From NCBI GenBank assembly GCA_022605955.1, contig JAKCOZ010000018.1, positions 10,238,001-10,302,000 of the forward strand: a DNA stretch of 64,000 nt, written 5' to 3'. This DNA is from Rallus limicola. Taxonomy: Eukaryota; Chordata; Aves; Gruiformes; Rallidae. Each line of letters starts with the position of its first letter. The first letter of the stretch is position 1. The position numbers were made by a program, and so were the translations under genes. Below are positions 14,601-24,115 of this stretch, in pieces. The notes under the pieces were generated by a model. The model saw only the letters and a list, made by a program, of their open reading frames with translations, did no database searches and had not been told where the DNA came from.

Positions 14601-17600
14601 TTAGACACCTCCAGGGATGGTGACTCAACCACCTCCCTGGGCAGCCTGTTCCAGTATCTGACAGCCCTTTCAGTAAAGAAATTTTTCCTAATATCCACCC
14701 TAAACTTCCCCTGATGCAATTTACAAATGCTTCCTGTTGTCCTATCACTAGCTTCCAGGGAGAAGAGACTACAATCACCTGTTATGTAGCTGTAGAGAGT
14801 GATGAGGTCTCCCCTCAGATATGTCCCTTTGTGTTTATCTTTCAACTTCCTAAAGGCCCCAGTCACCTTGATTTTGTTCCCTGATGATGCTCTGTTTGTG
14901 CTCCTTGGGGGTGCTGTGGGAGAGCAAAGTGTGTGGTATTTGGGCAGAGGAAAAAAGTGTTTGATATTTGCTATATCCATTACTGCTTAAGATTACACTT
15001 GCTAATGACCAGGAGAAGCTGGTTCATTCTGCAGTCAGATGCCTCTCATATATACTGGCTGTGAGTTTGGTTTGCTCCCTGTGGCACCTGGGTGCCCAGG
15101 GGGCTCAGCCCGTGAGCACACTAACACCAGCCTCTCCCTTTCAGAGAACTTGGTACTCATGTGAAGAAAAGCCATGCGGGAAGATGCAAGGAGGAAAGCA
15201 ATCCTGTAAGGGTAACAGGCTATAAAGCAAGTGCCATCTCCTCCTCTCTCCCCAGCCCCCAGGAAGAGCCTGGTTGGGCTCAGTGTACCAGCTGTACTCC
15301 TGCCTGTGCAGAGGGGTGATGCACGGGGCTCGTCCTGGTGCTGCAGTTCTCCATGGCTGCTCACAGCAGCTGCTGCCAATGTGCTGTACATGAGGAGGAG
15401 AGGAAAGGGGAGCAGGCCAGGACTTCAGGAACAAAATGTCCTGGTACTGCAGATCTCTGAACAGAAATCATCAGAGACAGCTCAAGACCCATGCAGCCCA
15501 TTTTAGCACAATAGAAGAGGAAGGCAGAAGGCTGTGTTGGATGTCTGGGTATTCATTCGGTGCTAAGATTTCCATTGCACTAGACAGGCAGGTAAAAAAA
15601 AAAAACAACCCCTCATCCTCTGGTCAGCTAGGAAAAATCTGCTCCCAGATATGCATACAAAAATAGCTTTATTATCCTGCACAGTAACAATGCGTGCTGA
15701 TAATATCTCAACACATTTATTCTGCTTATGCAGAGCAGCTCTTGAGCGCTGAAAATAACTTCATGCATCCTTAGGGACTGCAATATATTTTCTTATAGTA
15801 AAGACACACTGTTAAAATGCTGTCTTTGCTTTAATTTGCTCTTGGAGCATGTGGGGGAATATGGATAAAAAAAGACTTTGCGTTGGGCAAGCTATGCATA
15901 ATGACAGTGCAGCATCAGTGTGCTTCGCTAGTGCAGGCTGACTTCAGTGTGTGTTTGTTTATTTCTCCTCGGATATTTAAACTGTTAGATTTTATCCAGT
16001 GTAAATATTTTTGCAACAGAAAACAGTGTAACAATTCTTGCTGCTGTTTTGAAAAAGCTGAAACAAATTCTCACATGTAGTTAACTGTGTCAAGCTGGAC
16101 TTAATGTCAAACACTTTAGATGAGATTCCTTGGGTTAATGCTTGTTTTAAAACTTGTGTATGTGGTAGTGTAGGGAAAAAGTAGTCTCTTTTGGCCAGCT
16201 GTTCCTTTCTTCCCTCTGTTAGGAGACAATGCCAAGCCCAGCTACAATTACTGAACTCATTTCTAATGGAAGACTAAACTTAAAACCCCTCTGGCAGAAG
16301 CTGGGGGGTCAGAGCAGGCAGCCTGCCCAAGAGGCACTGCCCCAGCATTGTTACCTTCTCTCCCAGGTTGACTGCACCGCGTACCTGAGCAATACCAAAA
16401 CCGGGGAGGCCATCGCAGCCTGTCCCTTCATCCTGCGCGAGATCTGCGGGACAGACGGCGTCACCTACAGCAACGACTGCGCGCTGTGCGCCCACAACAT
16501 GTAAGCCCTGGAGGTGTCCCCCACCCTGAGAGCCCAGCAGAGTCACCCATCGAGTGTTTGTAACCCTGCTTTCTCTTCCAGTGAAGCCGGAACCAGCGTT
16601 GCCAAGAAGCACGATGGAAGGTGCGTGGAGGAAGTTCCCCAAGTAAGTGACACACAAAGAAAAATAAGAGCCGATTGTGTAACTTGCATCGATGCTGGTT
16701 GGGTTTGGGGCTGTAGCCTCTGCCTGGGGGCCACGGCTTGCACTGCCCTTCCTTCTGCGGGTGAAAATCACCCTCCCGGCAGCAGGAACACTGTGTGCTT
16801 CCTGTGTGGTGTCAGGAGAGGGGAAAAAAAAAAAGGAAGACGACAGGTGAAGAATTAGCTAGGAGACAGGAAGCGTAACTGATTGAAGGCTTTACAAGAA
16901 GAAATCCTGCTCCCACTGCAACCTGTCATAGCTGCTGCAGGAACTTAGTCTGTTTTGGCAATATTGGAAGGGGATGCAGCAGACCCAGGGTAGCCGGTGC
17001 CTTCTGGATGCTTGTGTTTTACAAAAGGATGTTCTACAAAGATTAGAAAATTACCTGGTTTGGATGCTGATACCTAATGTACCAGGGGATTCGAATACCA
17101 CTCTGTTTTTTCTCTAAATGCAATATAATCTAATGTATACCAACAGTGTATCTTGTAAAAATACCAGATTAACTATATTTGGCCAGCTCTAAACTATTTA
17201 CAGTCACTGGGGAACAGAACAAAGCCATCTCATTAGCATGTGTTTGAAAGAGTCAACATCCTGAGTCAGATACTTCATTTCTATACAAACAAACTATGAA
17301 ATGTCATTCCTTTGTTTCCCGAGTGTGCTCTGGGCTCAGACCGGGATGAGATACATAAATCAGGGAGGAAGAGCTCACACTGGGGAAACTGGGAGTGCTA
17401 AAACATAAGGCCAGTTCTTCAACTGGTATAAATCAGCTTCAACTGCTGTCAGTCCTGCTGGCAGATTTCAACACCCCGAGCCATCCCGTTGCAACAAAAG
17501 GCCTGTCAGCACATCCCCTCTCCATTCTTGTGGGACATGAAAAACACCTTGGTCACGGTCCTGTCCTCTTGCAGGAAGTGCATGAATCACACCAGTTTGA

Positions 17601-19339
17601 TGTGCAGATTATTTTTTGAGCTGCATTTTGTAATATCCCAGTAGGTTCGGCAAGGTATAAGGGGCATTGTGATAAATAGGAAGCTGAATGAGTAATGTCT
17701 GCCTTCAAGCCTGGATTCAGCCTTCTCCAGAATAAAGCTATGAAAGGAAATTGCTAGTTTTCCATGAAGAATGAGTTAATACATAACCATAATTCGTCCT
17801 GTGGCAGATTCTAAAAGGCAGAGGCATAAGCAGGGGTGTTGTGTCTGGGTGCCTTGCACCGAGCAGAGCCTGTGCCAGAGCTTCTGCTGTCTTTGTTCCC
17901 CAGCTGGACTGCAGCCGGTACCCAACCTCCACCACGAAGGATGGCAAGCAGCTGATGGCCTGCACGATGATCTATGATCCCATCTGTGGTACCGATGGTG
18001 TCACTTACGCCAGTGAGTGCACACTGTGTGCCCACAACCTGTAAGTACTCATCCTTCTCCCAGGAGATTCACAGTGGTGGTGGTGGTTGGGTCTGTGAGT
18101 GCCAAGTAACATGCACTGGCATTCTCTGAACCTTGTGCCTGATGGCTCCTGCCTGTCTACCCCCATTTTCCTGCTTGTTCTGGTTGGTGTTTGATGTGGG
18201 GGTTTGACCCCAGAGGCCCACAAAGGGGGATGCATCAACTGGGGCAGGTGTTATTCCCAGAGATGTGTGCCTGGTCCGTAAGGGGATGTTCTTGTTAAGT
18301 GCTGTGCAGGTAGTGCTAAGCTAACAGATCTGAACATCTCCTGTGTGCTACATAGGAGGTAGGTTTGTTCTTGCCCTGCGGTTGTAATGGGGAAGGTTGT
18401 GGCTAACGATGGTCTCTCCTTCCTCCAGGGAACATCGGACCAGTCTTGGCAAAAGGAAGAACGGGCGCTGTGAGGAGGATATTACAAAAGTGAGTGGGGA
18501 AAGGATGGGGAAAAAAGAGTGAGGTCCAGTGTTTGTTACACTTATCCTCTGCTCTGGGTTACAAAGTGGGGGAGCAGTGGTGTGCAGACTTGGGGAGATC
18601 CCTTGGGAATTTCACGCTGGTCATGAAACAGCCGATATCCCTCCCACTGCAGGAACAGACGTGGCAGTGAGCTGAAATAGTACAAGGTCACACCTGCCAC
18701 CAGGAGGAAACTTTGAGTAGGTTATTGTGATGTTGCAGATGGTTTAATTTCTCAGTGGGGTGTTATTCCTTATGCTGAGAGGGGGTGGAGGGCACAGTTT
18801 GCTCTTGGGCAGAGAGACTCATGGCTATCTTCTGTGTGCAGGAGCACTGCAAAAGATTCCAAGAAGTCTCCCCGATCTGCACCATGGAATACATGCCCCA
18901 CTGTGGCTCTGATGGCAAAACATACAGCAACAGATGTGTCTTCTGCAATGCCTACCTGTATGTACAAGAGTAAAACCATTCCTTTTGTGATCAATTACTG
19001 TACCTACTATGAATGCAGGGCTGTCTTCATAATGTGCTGTTGACTAACTGCTTATGGGCATATAACTAGACATTTCTGGTGCACTGTGACTTGTGCAAGG
19101 AGATTGGGGTTTTGCATTTTAAGGGAAAATGTGAGGGACCCATTTCTGTGATCTGTATGTAGCCTCCTGTTTGTTAACTTCAAAGATGTTTTACTCATAT
19201 TCACCAGCATGTAATCTGTCCCATAAGCTCATCAGCGCTTCTGGAAAGTAATTTACCAAACCAACCAATCCTCCTCTCTCCTTCTCTCACCAGGGAAAGC
19301 AATAAGACACTCAACCTCATGAGTCTGAAAGAGTGCTAA
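8638..19339 (+). CDS. OIH/SPINK5: Ovoinhibitor, seven-Kazal-domain secreted serine protease inhibitor
   Basis: Coding exons: 8638-8692, 9476-9495, 10326-10462, 10647-10707, 11225-11358, 11815-11872, 12845-12981, 13410-13470, 14258-14394, 15145-15205, 16367-16500, 16582-16642, 17904-18040, 18429-18489, 18842-18957, 19294-19339. All junctions are GT-AG and in frame, giving 471 aa, very close to chicken ovoinhibitor. Exon 1 encodes a signal peptide ([19 protein letters not shown]) and ends in phase 1. Exon 2 has only 20 nt. Seven Kazal domains follow (residues about 26-91, 92-155, 156-221, 222-287, 288-352, 353-418, 419-471), each split by a phase-2 intron. P1 residues are R,R,R,R,F,M,M. The protein is known from avian egg white and plasma and inhibits trypsin-, chymotrypsin- and elastase-like proteases. 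The name SPINK5 is used for this gene in birds, but it is much shorter than mammalian SPINK5/LEKTI. Exon calls rest on splice consensus and domain continuity. Transcript data were not available. Confidence 0.96.
10326..10707 (+). other. Ovoinhibitor Kazal domain 1 (exons 3-4)
   Basis: Exons 10326-10462 (137 nt) and 10647-10707 (61 nt) encode 66 residues starting VDCSQY. The reactive-site loop reads [11 protein letters not shown], so P1 is Arg and trypsin-like targets are expected. [15 protein letters not shown] carries Cys3 to Cys5 and Cys6 lies in DGEC. Confidence 0.93.
11225..11872 (+). other. Ovoinhibitor Kazal domain 2 (exons 5-6)
   Basis: Exons 11225-11358 (134 nt) and 11815-11872 (58 nt) encode 64 residues starting IDCSMY. 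The loop is [11 protein letters not shown] with P1 Arg. The usual GTDGVTY is replaced by GSDSFTY. A possible N-glycosylation site (NIT) lies in the second exon, just before HDGEC. Confidence 0.93.
12845..13470 (+). other. Ovoinhibitor Kazal domain 3 (exons 7-8)
   Basis: Exons 12845-12981 and 13410-13470 encode 66 residues starting INCDKY. The loop is [11 protein letters not shown] with P1 Arg. The six cysteines are in standard Kazal spacing and the domain ends with NGKC plus a short linker. Confidence 0.93.
14258..15205 (+). other. Ovoinhibitor Kazal domain 4 (exons 9-10)
   Basis: Exons 14258-14394 and 15145-15205 encode 66 residues starting IDCSQY. The loop is [11 protein letters not shown] with P1 Arg. 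The segment before Cys6 is HAGRC, not the HDGxC or NGxC form of the other multi-exon domains. The intron inside this domain carries a CR1 insertion. Confidence 0.92.
14486..14870 (-). mobile_element. CR1 LINE fragment in ovoinhibitor intron
   Basis: The minus strand encodes the C-terminal end of the CR1 reverse transcriptase ORF (residues reading [19 protein letters not shown] and then [11 protein letters not shown]), followed by the CR1 3' UTR that ends near 14486 (CCATAGAACGGTTTTGGTTGG on the plus strand). It is 5' truncated and frame-damaged. It sits between the two exons of domain 4, antisense to the gene. Confidence 0.9.
16367..16642 (+). other. Ovoinhibitor Kazal domain 5 (exons 11-12)
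   Basis: Exons 16367-16500 and 16582-16642 encode 65 residues starting VDCTAY. The loop is [11 protein letters not shown], so P1 is Phe and chymotrypsin-like targets are expected. The two exons are separated by an 81-base intron, the shortest in the gene. Confidence 0.93.
17904..18489 (+). other. Ovoinhibitor Kazal domain 6 (exons 13-14)
   Basis: Exons 17904-18040 and 18429-18489 encode 66 residues starting LDCSRY. The loop is [11 protein letters not shown] with P1 Met, which is compatible with elastase- or chymotrypsin-like targets. This domain switches from the C-P-R type of domains 1 to 4 to the C-T-M type. Confidence 0.93.
18842..19339 (+). other. Ovoinhibitor Kazal domain 7 (exons 15-16)
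   Basis: Exons 18842-18957 (116 nt) and 19294-19339 (46 nt including TAA) encode 53 residues. This is the shorter ovomucoid-third-domain type with nine residues between Cys1 and Cys2. The loop is [11 protein letters not shown] with P1 Met. A possible N-glycosylation site (NKT) lies in the last exon and Cys6 is the final residue. Confidence 0.93.
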
Positions 19340-19445
19340 GTCAGTGCTGGAAGCCAGCTCAGGAAGACAAACTCCCTTGCATGTGACTTACCATGTGATG
19401 ATCTTCCCCAGCACCTTTCCTTCATTTCCTTAGAAACATTTGTTG

Positions 19446-19451
19446 AATAAA
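19446..19451 (+). terminator. Polyadenylation signal of ovoinhibitor
   Basis: AATAAA lies 107 bases after the ovoinhibitor stop codon and is followed by T- and GT-rich sequence (CTGTCTTAATGTTGTGTC), the usual downstream element. Confidence 0.8.
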
Positions 19452-19470
19452 TTCACTTGGCAAAATTCAC

Positions 19471-22400
19471 AACACAGTTCTCTGTCTTAATGTTGTGTCT
19501 CAGCCCTTTTTTATTCCCTTCTCCTCCCTGAGACTGTGCTTCTAGTGGTGCATATGTGTTTTTCTATAGATCTTCTGCTCTACCAAACAATGTGGGTGCA
19601 TCTTTTCCTGCCATGTGTCAGTGTCATCCCACCAATAATGAGGGCCTGGTCTCCCCTTGGACCTCCCAGATACTTCCTTAATCCTCAGTCTGCTTATCAG
19701 TATTAGTCTCATCTGACCATTAATATCTCTGTATAACCTGATTGTGGATTCCATCTTTATAGCCGGTGTAAGGAGATGCTCACCTCCAGGGCATGGTCCA
19801 CCTCCTCCATAGGGCAATGTCTAGAATGTGGGTGGTGGTTTCCCCTCAAGAGCTTTCTTGCTGTGGGCCAGAAAGGGAAACTGGCTGTCTATCCAAGAGG
19901 TTTTCACTGCCTCTCTTGCCTGTCCTGTAGAAAAGCTGTAAGGAAAGGTGATCTGCTGTAAGGAAAGGTGATCTCAACCTGTCTTCACCGAGTTTGACCT
20001 CGGTGTAAGGAAAGGTGATCTCAACCTGTCTTCACCGAGTTTGACCTCGGTGTTAAGTGCTGTTATATGGAAAAAGTCTTGATATATATGAATGCAACAG
20101 AATATTTCCAGGCCTGATGGGCAGAAATCACCTCTGGGGTGAGGGACACCCCTGGTACATCACTGCCTTTCTTCTGAAGCCATTCAGGAGGGAAAAGGAT
20201 TCAGAGCTTCACTTGTGACCAGTTTTAACTGAATATATATATGTCATAGGAAAAACTGTTCTGCCCAAGAGTTGTATTTTGCCTACTTTTTTTAGGCTAA
20301 AGAGCTCAGGACTTGATGGTGTGATTGCTGTTACTTTGGAGTATGTATAGAAGGCAGAGATGAAGGGAGAACTAGGGGCTACCCCTCACCTCTTGGCAGT
20401 GTAGGCACAGCCACTGCTGCTAGCTCCACACCAGGTCACCAAAGCTATTGCAAGTCTACTGTTTCAGGGTTAAAGGATTTCTTCTGGACTGCAGCTAGTT
20501 GCCTCCCTGATTCAATGTCCTATTGTAGCTTACCAGAGAATAACACAATTATTTGGATCAGTTTGGAAAGTTGCTCTTTGAATTGTTGGGCTAGAAGAAT
20601 AGGCTCAAGTCAAATGTTCCTGACTTGGAGATACTGTGGGTATTGTACCAGGGAATGAGGCCGTAGTACCTCTATGCCATTAGTGTCCGTGGCTGGCATG
20701 TACTTTTCAAGATGATTTGTAACTAACAATGGCTTATTGTACTTTCCTGGGTCTGTGTCCTAATGTAAACATTCCTTTGGTTTATATAACCTTTTTGCCA
20801 TTTTCTGTTAAGGTGTTTTTGCAGAACATGCTGCTTTGGTCTTGTTTAAGTGTAACTTGTTTATCCTCAGGGATAAGGCCTGAATATTTTTTTTCTGTGG
20901 ACTTTGGCAGGCTTTCCCTTGAGCTTAGCTCTGACCACTGGCTTTTGCAAGCCTTTGCAGTAACGCTGTCAAGATCCAACTGAACAGCCTTAGCTGGCCA
21001 CAGCTATGCCAAAGCCTCCTCTGTGCAGCTGCTTGTAGCATAACACCAGGGACAAACGTGAACTCCAGGAGGCACAAAGTTGAGATTCCGTCAGGGCAAT
21101 CTGGGGAAGAAGACAAAGTGGTCATTAGACAGAGGTTTCCATGTGGTGTTTGTCAGTAGGCTTCATGTGGGAGTAGATAATGGAGTAAATCACTGAAACT
21201 GGGCCAGAAAATGGGAAAAGCCTCCCATTGGAGATGAAACATCCCCCTCAGGCTTGGGGGGTGTTTTATGAAGCAGTATAACTATAAAAGTAGGGCAGCC
21301 TTTTTCTCAGGTTTGGAGTTGTTTTCTGTGGCTCAGAGTTGTTTCTCAGCTGTGCCAGGATTACTTACTGAGTGTGTGTTAATTAGATGATTTCTTTGTG
21401 CTGATGAGGAAGCAGTGGTCAGGCAAAGATGAGCACATCCAAGAGGAAGCATTGAATTTTTGTGGCTTAGGAGAGAGGTGGAACAATACAAGGTTTAAAG
21501 TGTCACTACAGGAGACTTAAAAAGGCAGTTTTAAGGTGCCTGCTCAGCCATAGATAGAAGAATGGCTGGATAGACAGAGATGTCTGTGCTGGGGAACACC
21601 AAGAGGTCATCTCATGAGCTCTGTGCTTGCCAGACCATGAATCTATTCACTAACCATCTCTAGTGTAAAGGTGACAGATGCTTTGGTGCTGCTCAGCTAC
21701 TGCTCCATCGCTTTGCAGGTGTCTTGTGCTGCAGAGCCCCAGGGCTGACTTCCTTACCTTGGGCAAAAGCCTGAGCAGCTTCAAAATGGTCATGTTACTC
21801 TCAAAGAAAACATTCAACTGTCTTGTTTGTTGAGGTGGAAAGAGGCACTAAAAGGATCAAATGCAAGCATGGAGTTAGTCCTGCTTCACTGGCTCTGTTT
21901 TACACGTGGACAGCAGTAGTTGCAAGCAGAGTCATCTTATACCTTCAGTCGAGATTACAGTGAAGAAAAAACTGATTTCCAGTGCCTGCTATGACTGCAA
22001 CATCAGGCAGCTAAGCTTCATGTCTGGTCCAGCTCTGCACGTTGCCTTGCAGCCACCACTGCAGCCCTCTGGCTCTGGAGGGCAGGGACAGAGCCCCTGA
22101 CCTGCGCCAAAGGCTGACAAACTTCAACATGTTTCACTTGGATGACAGGCCAGCCTCAGGGCTTTGTAACTTGTAAATGCACCAGTACATATCATAGAGG
22201 CAATATTTTAAAATTATAAATGTTCTCTCTCCTTCCTTGTTTGTCTAACCTATCTTTATAGCCTTATCAATGTTTTCTGAGTCTACAGTCATTTTTCTTA
22301 CAACACAAAGAGGAGGAAGAATGAGGTGAATCATGTAATTCTTGATTGATAAGTGGGATTTAGAAAACAATATTTAGTCTTTTCATATTGAGCCGAAAGT

Positions 22401-23300
22401 TTTTTTCACCATTTATCAGCAGTCACTCATCTGTGACTTGAAAAAAAACCCCACAACTTTTCCTTGATAGCATCTGTACCTAAACTTCATTCAAACACTT
22501 TACTGAAAAAAATCTATACCTTTCAAAATTACATCTGCTGATAATTTTCCTTAGCATAGCTTTTTTTTCTATATGCTTCATTTGCTGGAGAGACACATGG
22601 ATGGGCCTAGATATTCTGTCACTCTCTTAAAGGGGGTACTTGGAGCAACAAGACACATCTCACTGATTTATTTTTTTTTTAAACCTCTCTTTTCAGGCGA
22701 ATACTTATTTTATTTTTTTTTTACTGCTTGTATAAATTTATTTCTGGGGTTTTTTCTTATTTTTATAATCATGCAAGCTCAATGTATTGCTCTCACAAGT
22801 CTATTTAAGTGGCTATTAGCTGAGAAAATAGTTTGGGAACTGAAAAAAAAAATCCCCAGGCCTCTATATTTAAAGGAATAGCTCCTTGGTATCCACCCGT
22901 TTCATCTGTCAATATGTTCACACTCAGAAGTGTTCATCCCTTTCTTGTAATTTTATGTTTAATGCAATTTCATTTGATTCTTTGCCATGCTCTGGGCTTG
23001 GTTGTGTGCTCTCTGCTGATCATCTAGCAGATATGAAAAAAGCTGAAAGCAGCAGTGGAAGGGAGCCTGTCTCTAGCTGGCAGCTATCCACTCAGCCTAG
23101 GAGGGTTTTCCAGATTTTCACCAGCTGAGGTGCAGCCCAATAAGTTTAAATATAATGAGAATTTTCAAATAAAGAGCATTCACATAGTGTATTGCTTCCT
23201 GCCTATTTTTCATTCATTGAGTAAAACCTTAATTTTATTCAAGCCCCCTGAAGAATCTTTGGAAATTTATTGCTTTAAAGTCTTTTTTTTCCCCCCTCCC
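19471..23300. other. Intergenic, mostly without recognised features
   Basis: Apart from a 47-base tandem duplication near 19.96-20.05 kb, I see no gene or repeat I can name. The open frames are short and lack splice or domain support. Confidence 0.5.
19939..20052. repeat. 47-bp tandem duplication with hairpin in each copy
   Basis: Two identical 47-base copies begin at 19959 and 20006 with TAAGGAAAGGTGATCTCAAC. A partial copy of the first 16 bases precedes them at 19939. Each full copy ends in a perfect 7-bp inverted repeat, CACCGAG-TTTGAC-CTCGGTG (19986-20005 and 20033-20052). The identity of the copies indicates a recent duplication. Confidence 0.92.
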
Positions 23301-23307
23301 TTTAAAG

Positions 23308-23441
23308 CTTAGCTGTTACACGTGTCCCAGGGGCATTGCTGAGGATGGCCGGTCAGGGCCCCCTGGCCAAGCACCGACGCAGATCAGTGGCACAGATGGT
23401 TCCACTTCTACCAGTGAATGTGGGATCTGTGCCTATAATGT
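23308..23441 (+). pseudogene. Relic first exon of a Kazal domain
   Basis: After a strong polypyrimidine tract ending TTTAAAG comes an open 134-nt segment, exactly the exon length of ovoinhibitor domains 2 and 5. Its translation aligns without gaps to the start of an ovoinhibitor-type exon (L-S-C-Y-T-C-P-R-G-I-A-E-D-G against V-D-C-S-Q-Y-P-S-S-I-S-K-D-G). It ends SGTDGSTSTSECGICAYN followed by GTCAGT where a donor is expected. Cys2 is gone, the Cys of CGTDG is Ser, and the Tyr of TY is Ser, so no working inhibitor could form. It lies between ovoinhibitor and ovomucoid and is a decayed copy. Confidence 0.8.
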
Positions 23442-23827
23442 GTCAGTCCGAGGGAAAGAACATGTTTTCCAAGTGACAGTCCCCTAGTCCCTGGCTTCTC
23501 CCTGTGCTTTCCCAATTTATCCCCCCTTTTCTCCCTCTTCACTTGTTTGTGCTTGGGGTGAAATGCGAAGATTTAGCAGAGGAAAGAAAACAGCTGAAGA
23601 AAATAAAGTGGGAATTCAAATGATGCAGCATGTTCAGATGACATGGGTTTGTTGACTGATCGGATTCTGGTTGTTACAGGAAAACCGCTTCACTGTTGGT
23701 GGTTAACTCAGATGAACTCTCCTTCAAGTTGCATCATTTGGGAGTTTTATTTACATTCCCAGCACCCATCCCCCTTTTGAGAATACGGTCACACCGAGCC
23801 TCTAACGCCAGGCTTTCCCTTCTTCAG

Positions 23828-23888
23828 AGAACACGGGACACCCAGGGACTCGGGAACAGCAGTCATCCCAGTGACCGAGGAGGAAGGC
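23828..23888 (+). pseudogene. Relic second exon of the same Kazal domain
   Basis: A consensus acceptor (CTTTCCCTTCTTCAG) is followed by AGAACACGGGACACC, which matches the start of ovoinhibitor second exons (AGAACAGAGGACCC, and T-GAACACAGGACC in domain 1). Phase is compatible with the relic exon at 23308. Downstream the match fades and no DGxC with a donor remains. The end coordinate is the expected 61-nt length, not an observed boundary. Confidence 0.55.
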
Positions 23889-24062
23889 AAACCGAGAAGC
23901 AGCCTGAACTCCCATTGCTCTCTGTGGCAGCATCCCAAATAATGTCAGCCGGATGCTGAGCAGGCAGCGTACGATTGGATATAAGTGATGCATATACCTT
24001 CTGTTGACGTTTTATTTGGCAGAGATTTCACGCTAGCTTTCTAATATCGTTATTCTCCACAG

Positions 24063-24115
24063 GCTGCATTCAAATGTATGAAGAGAAGGATGGCAAAAGG
24101 ATGCAAAATATGAGA
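24063..24115 (+). pseudogene. Possible relic Kazal first exon
   Basis: After CTCCACAG, the frame TGC-ATT-CAA-ATG-TAT-GAA-GAG-AAG reads C-I-Q-M-Y-E-E-K-D-G-K, resembling the Cys1 to K-D-G-K stretch of Kazal exons. The match is short, the leading codons are missing, and no CGTDG follows. It could be chance. Confidence 0.25.

Noticed and set aside
17400..17480. CAACTGGTATAAATCAGC-like ancient repeat motif in an ovoinhibitor intron
   Set aside because: It recalls an old amniote repeat but is too short and diverged to name.
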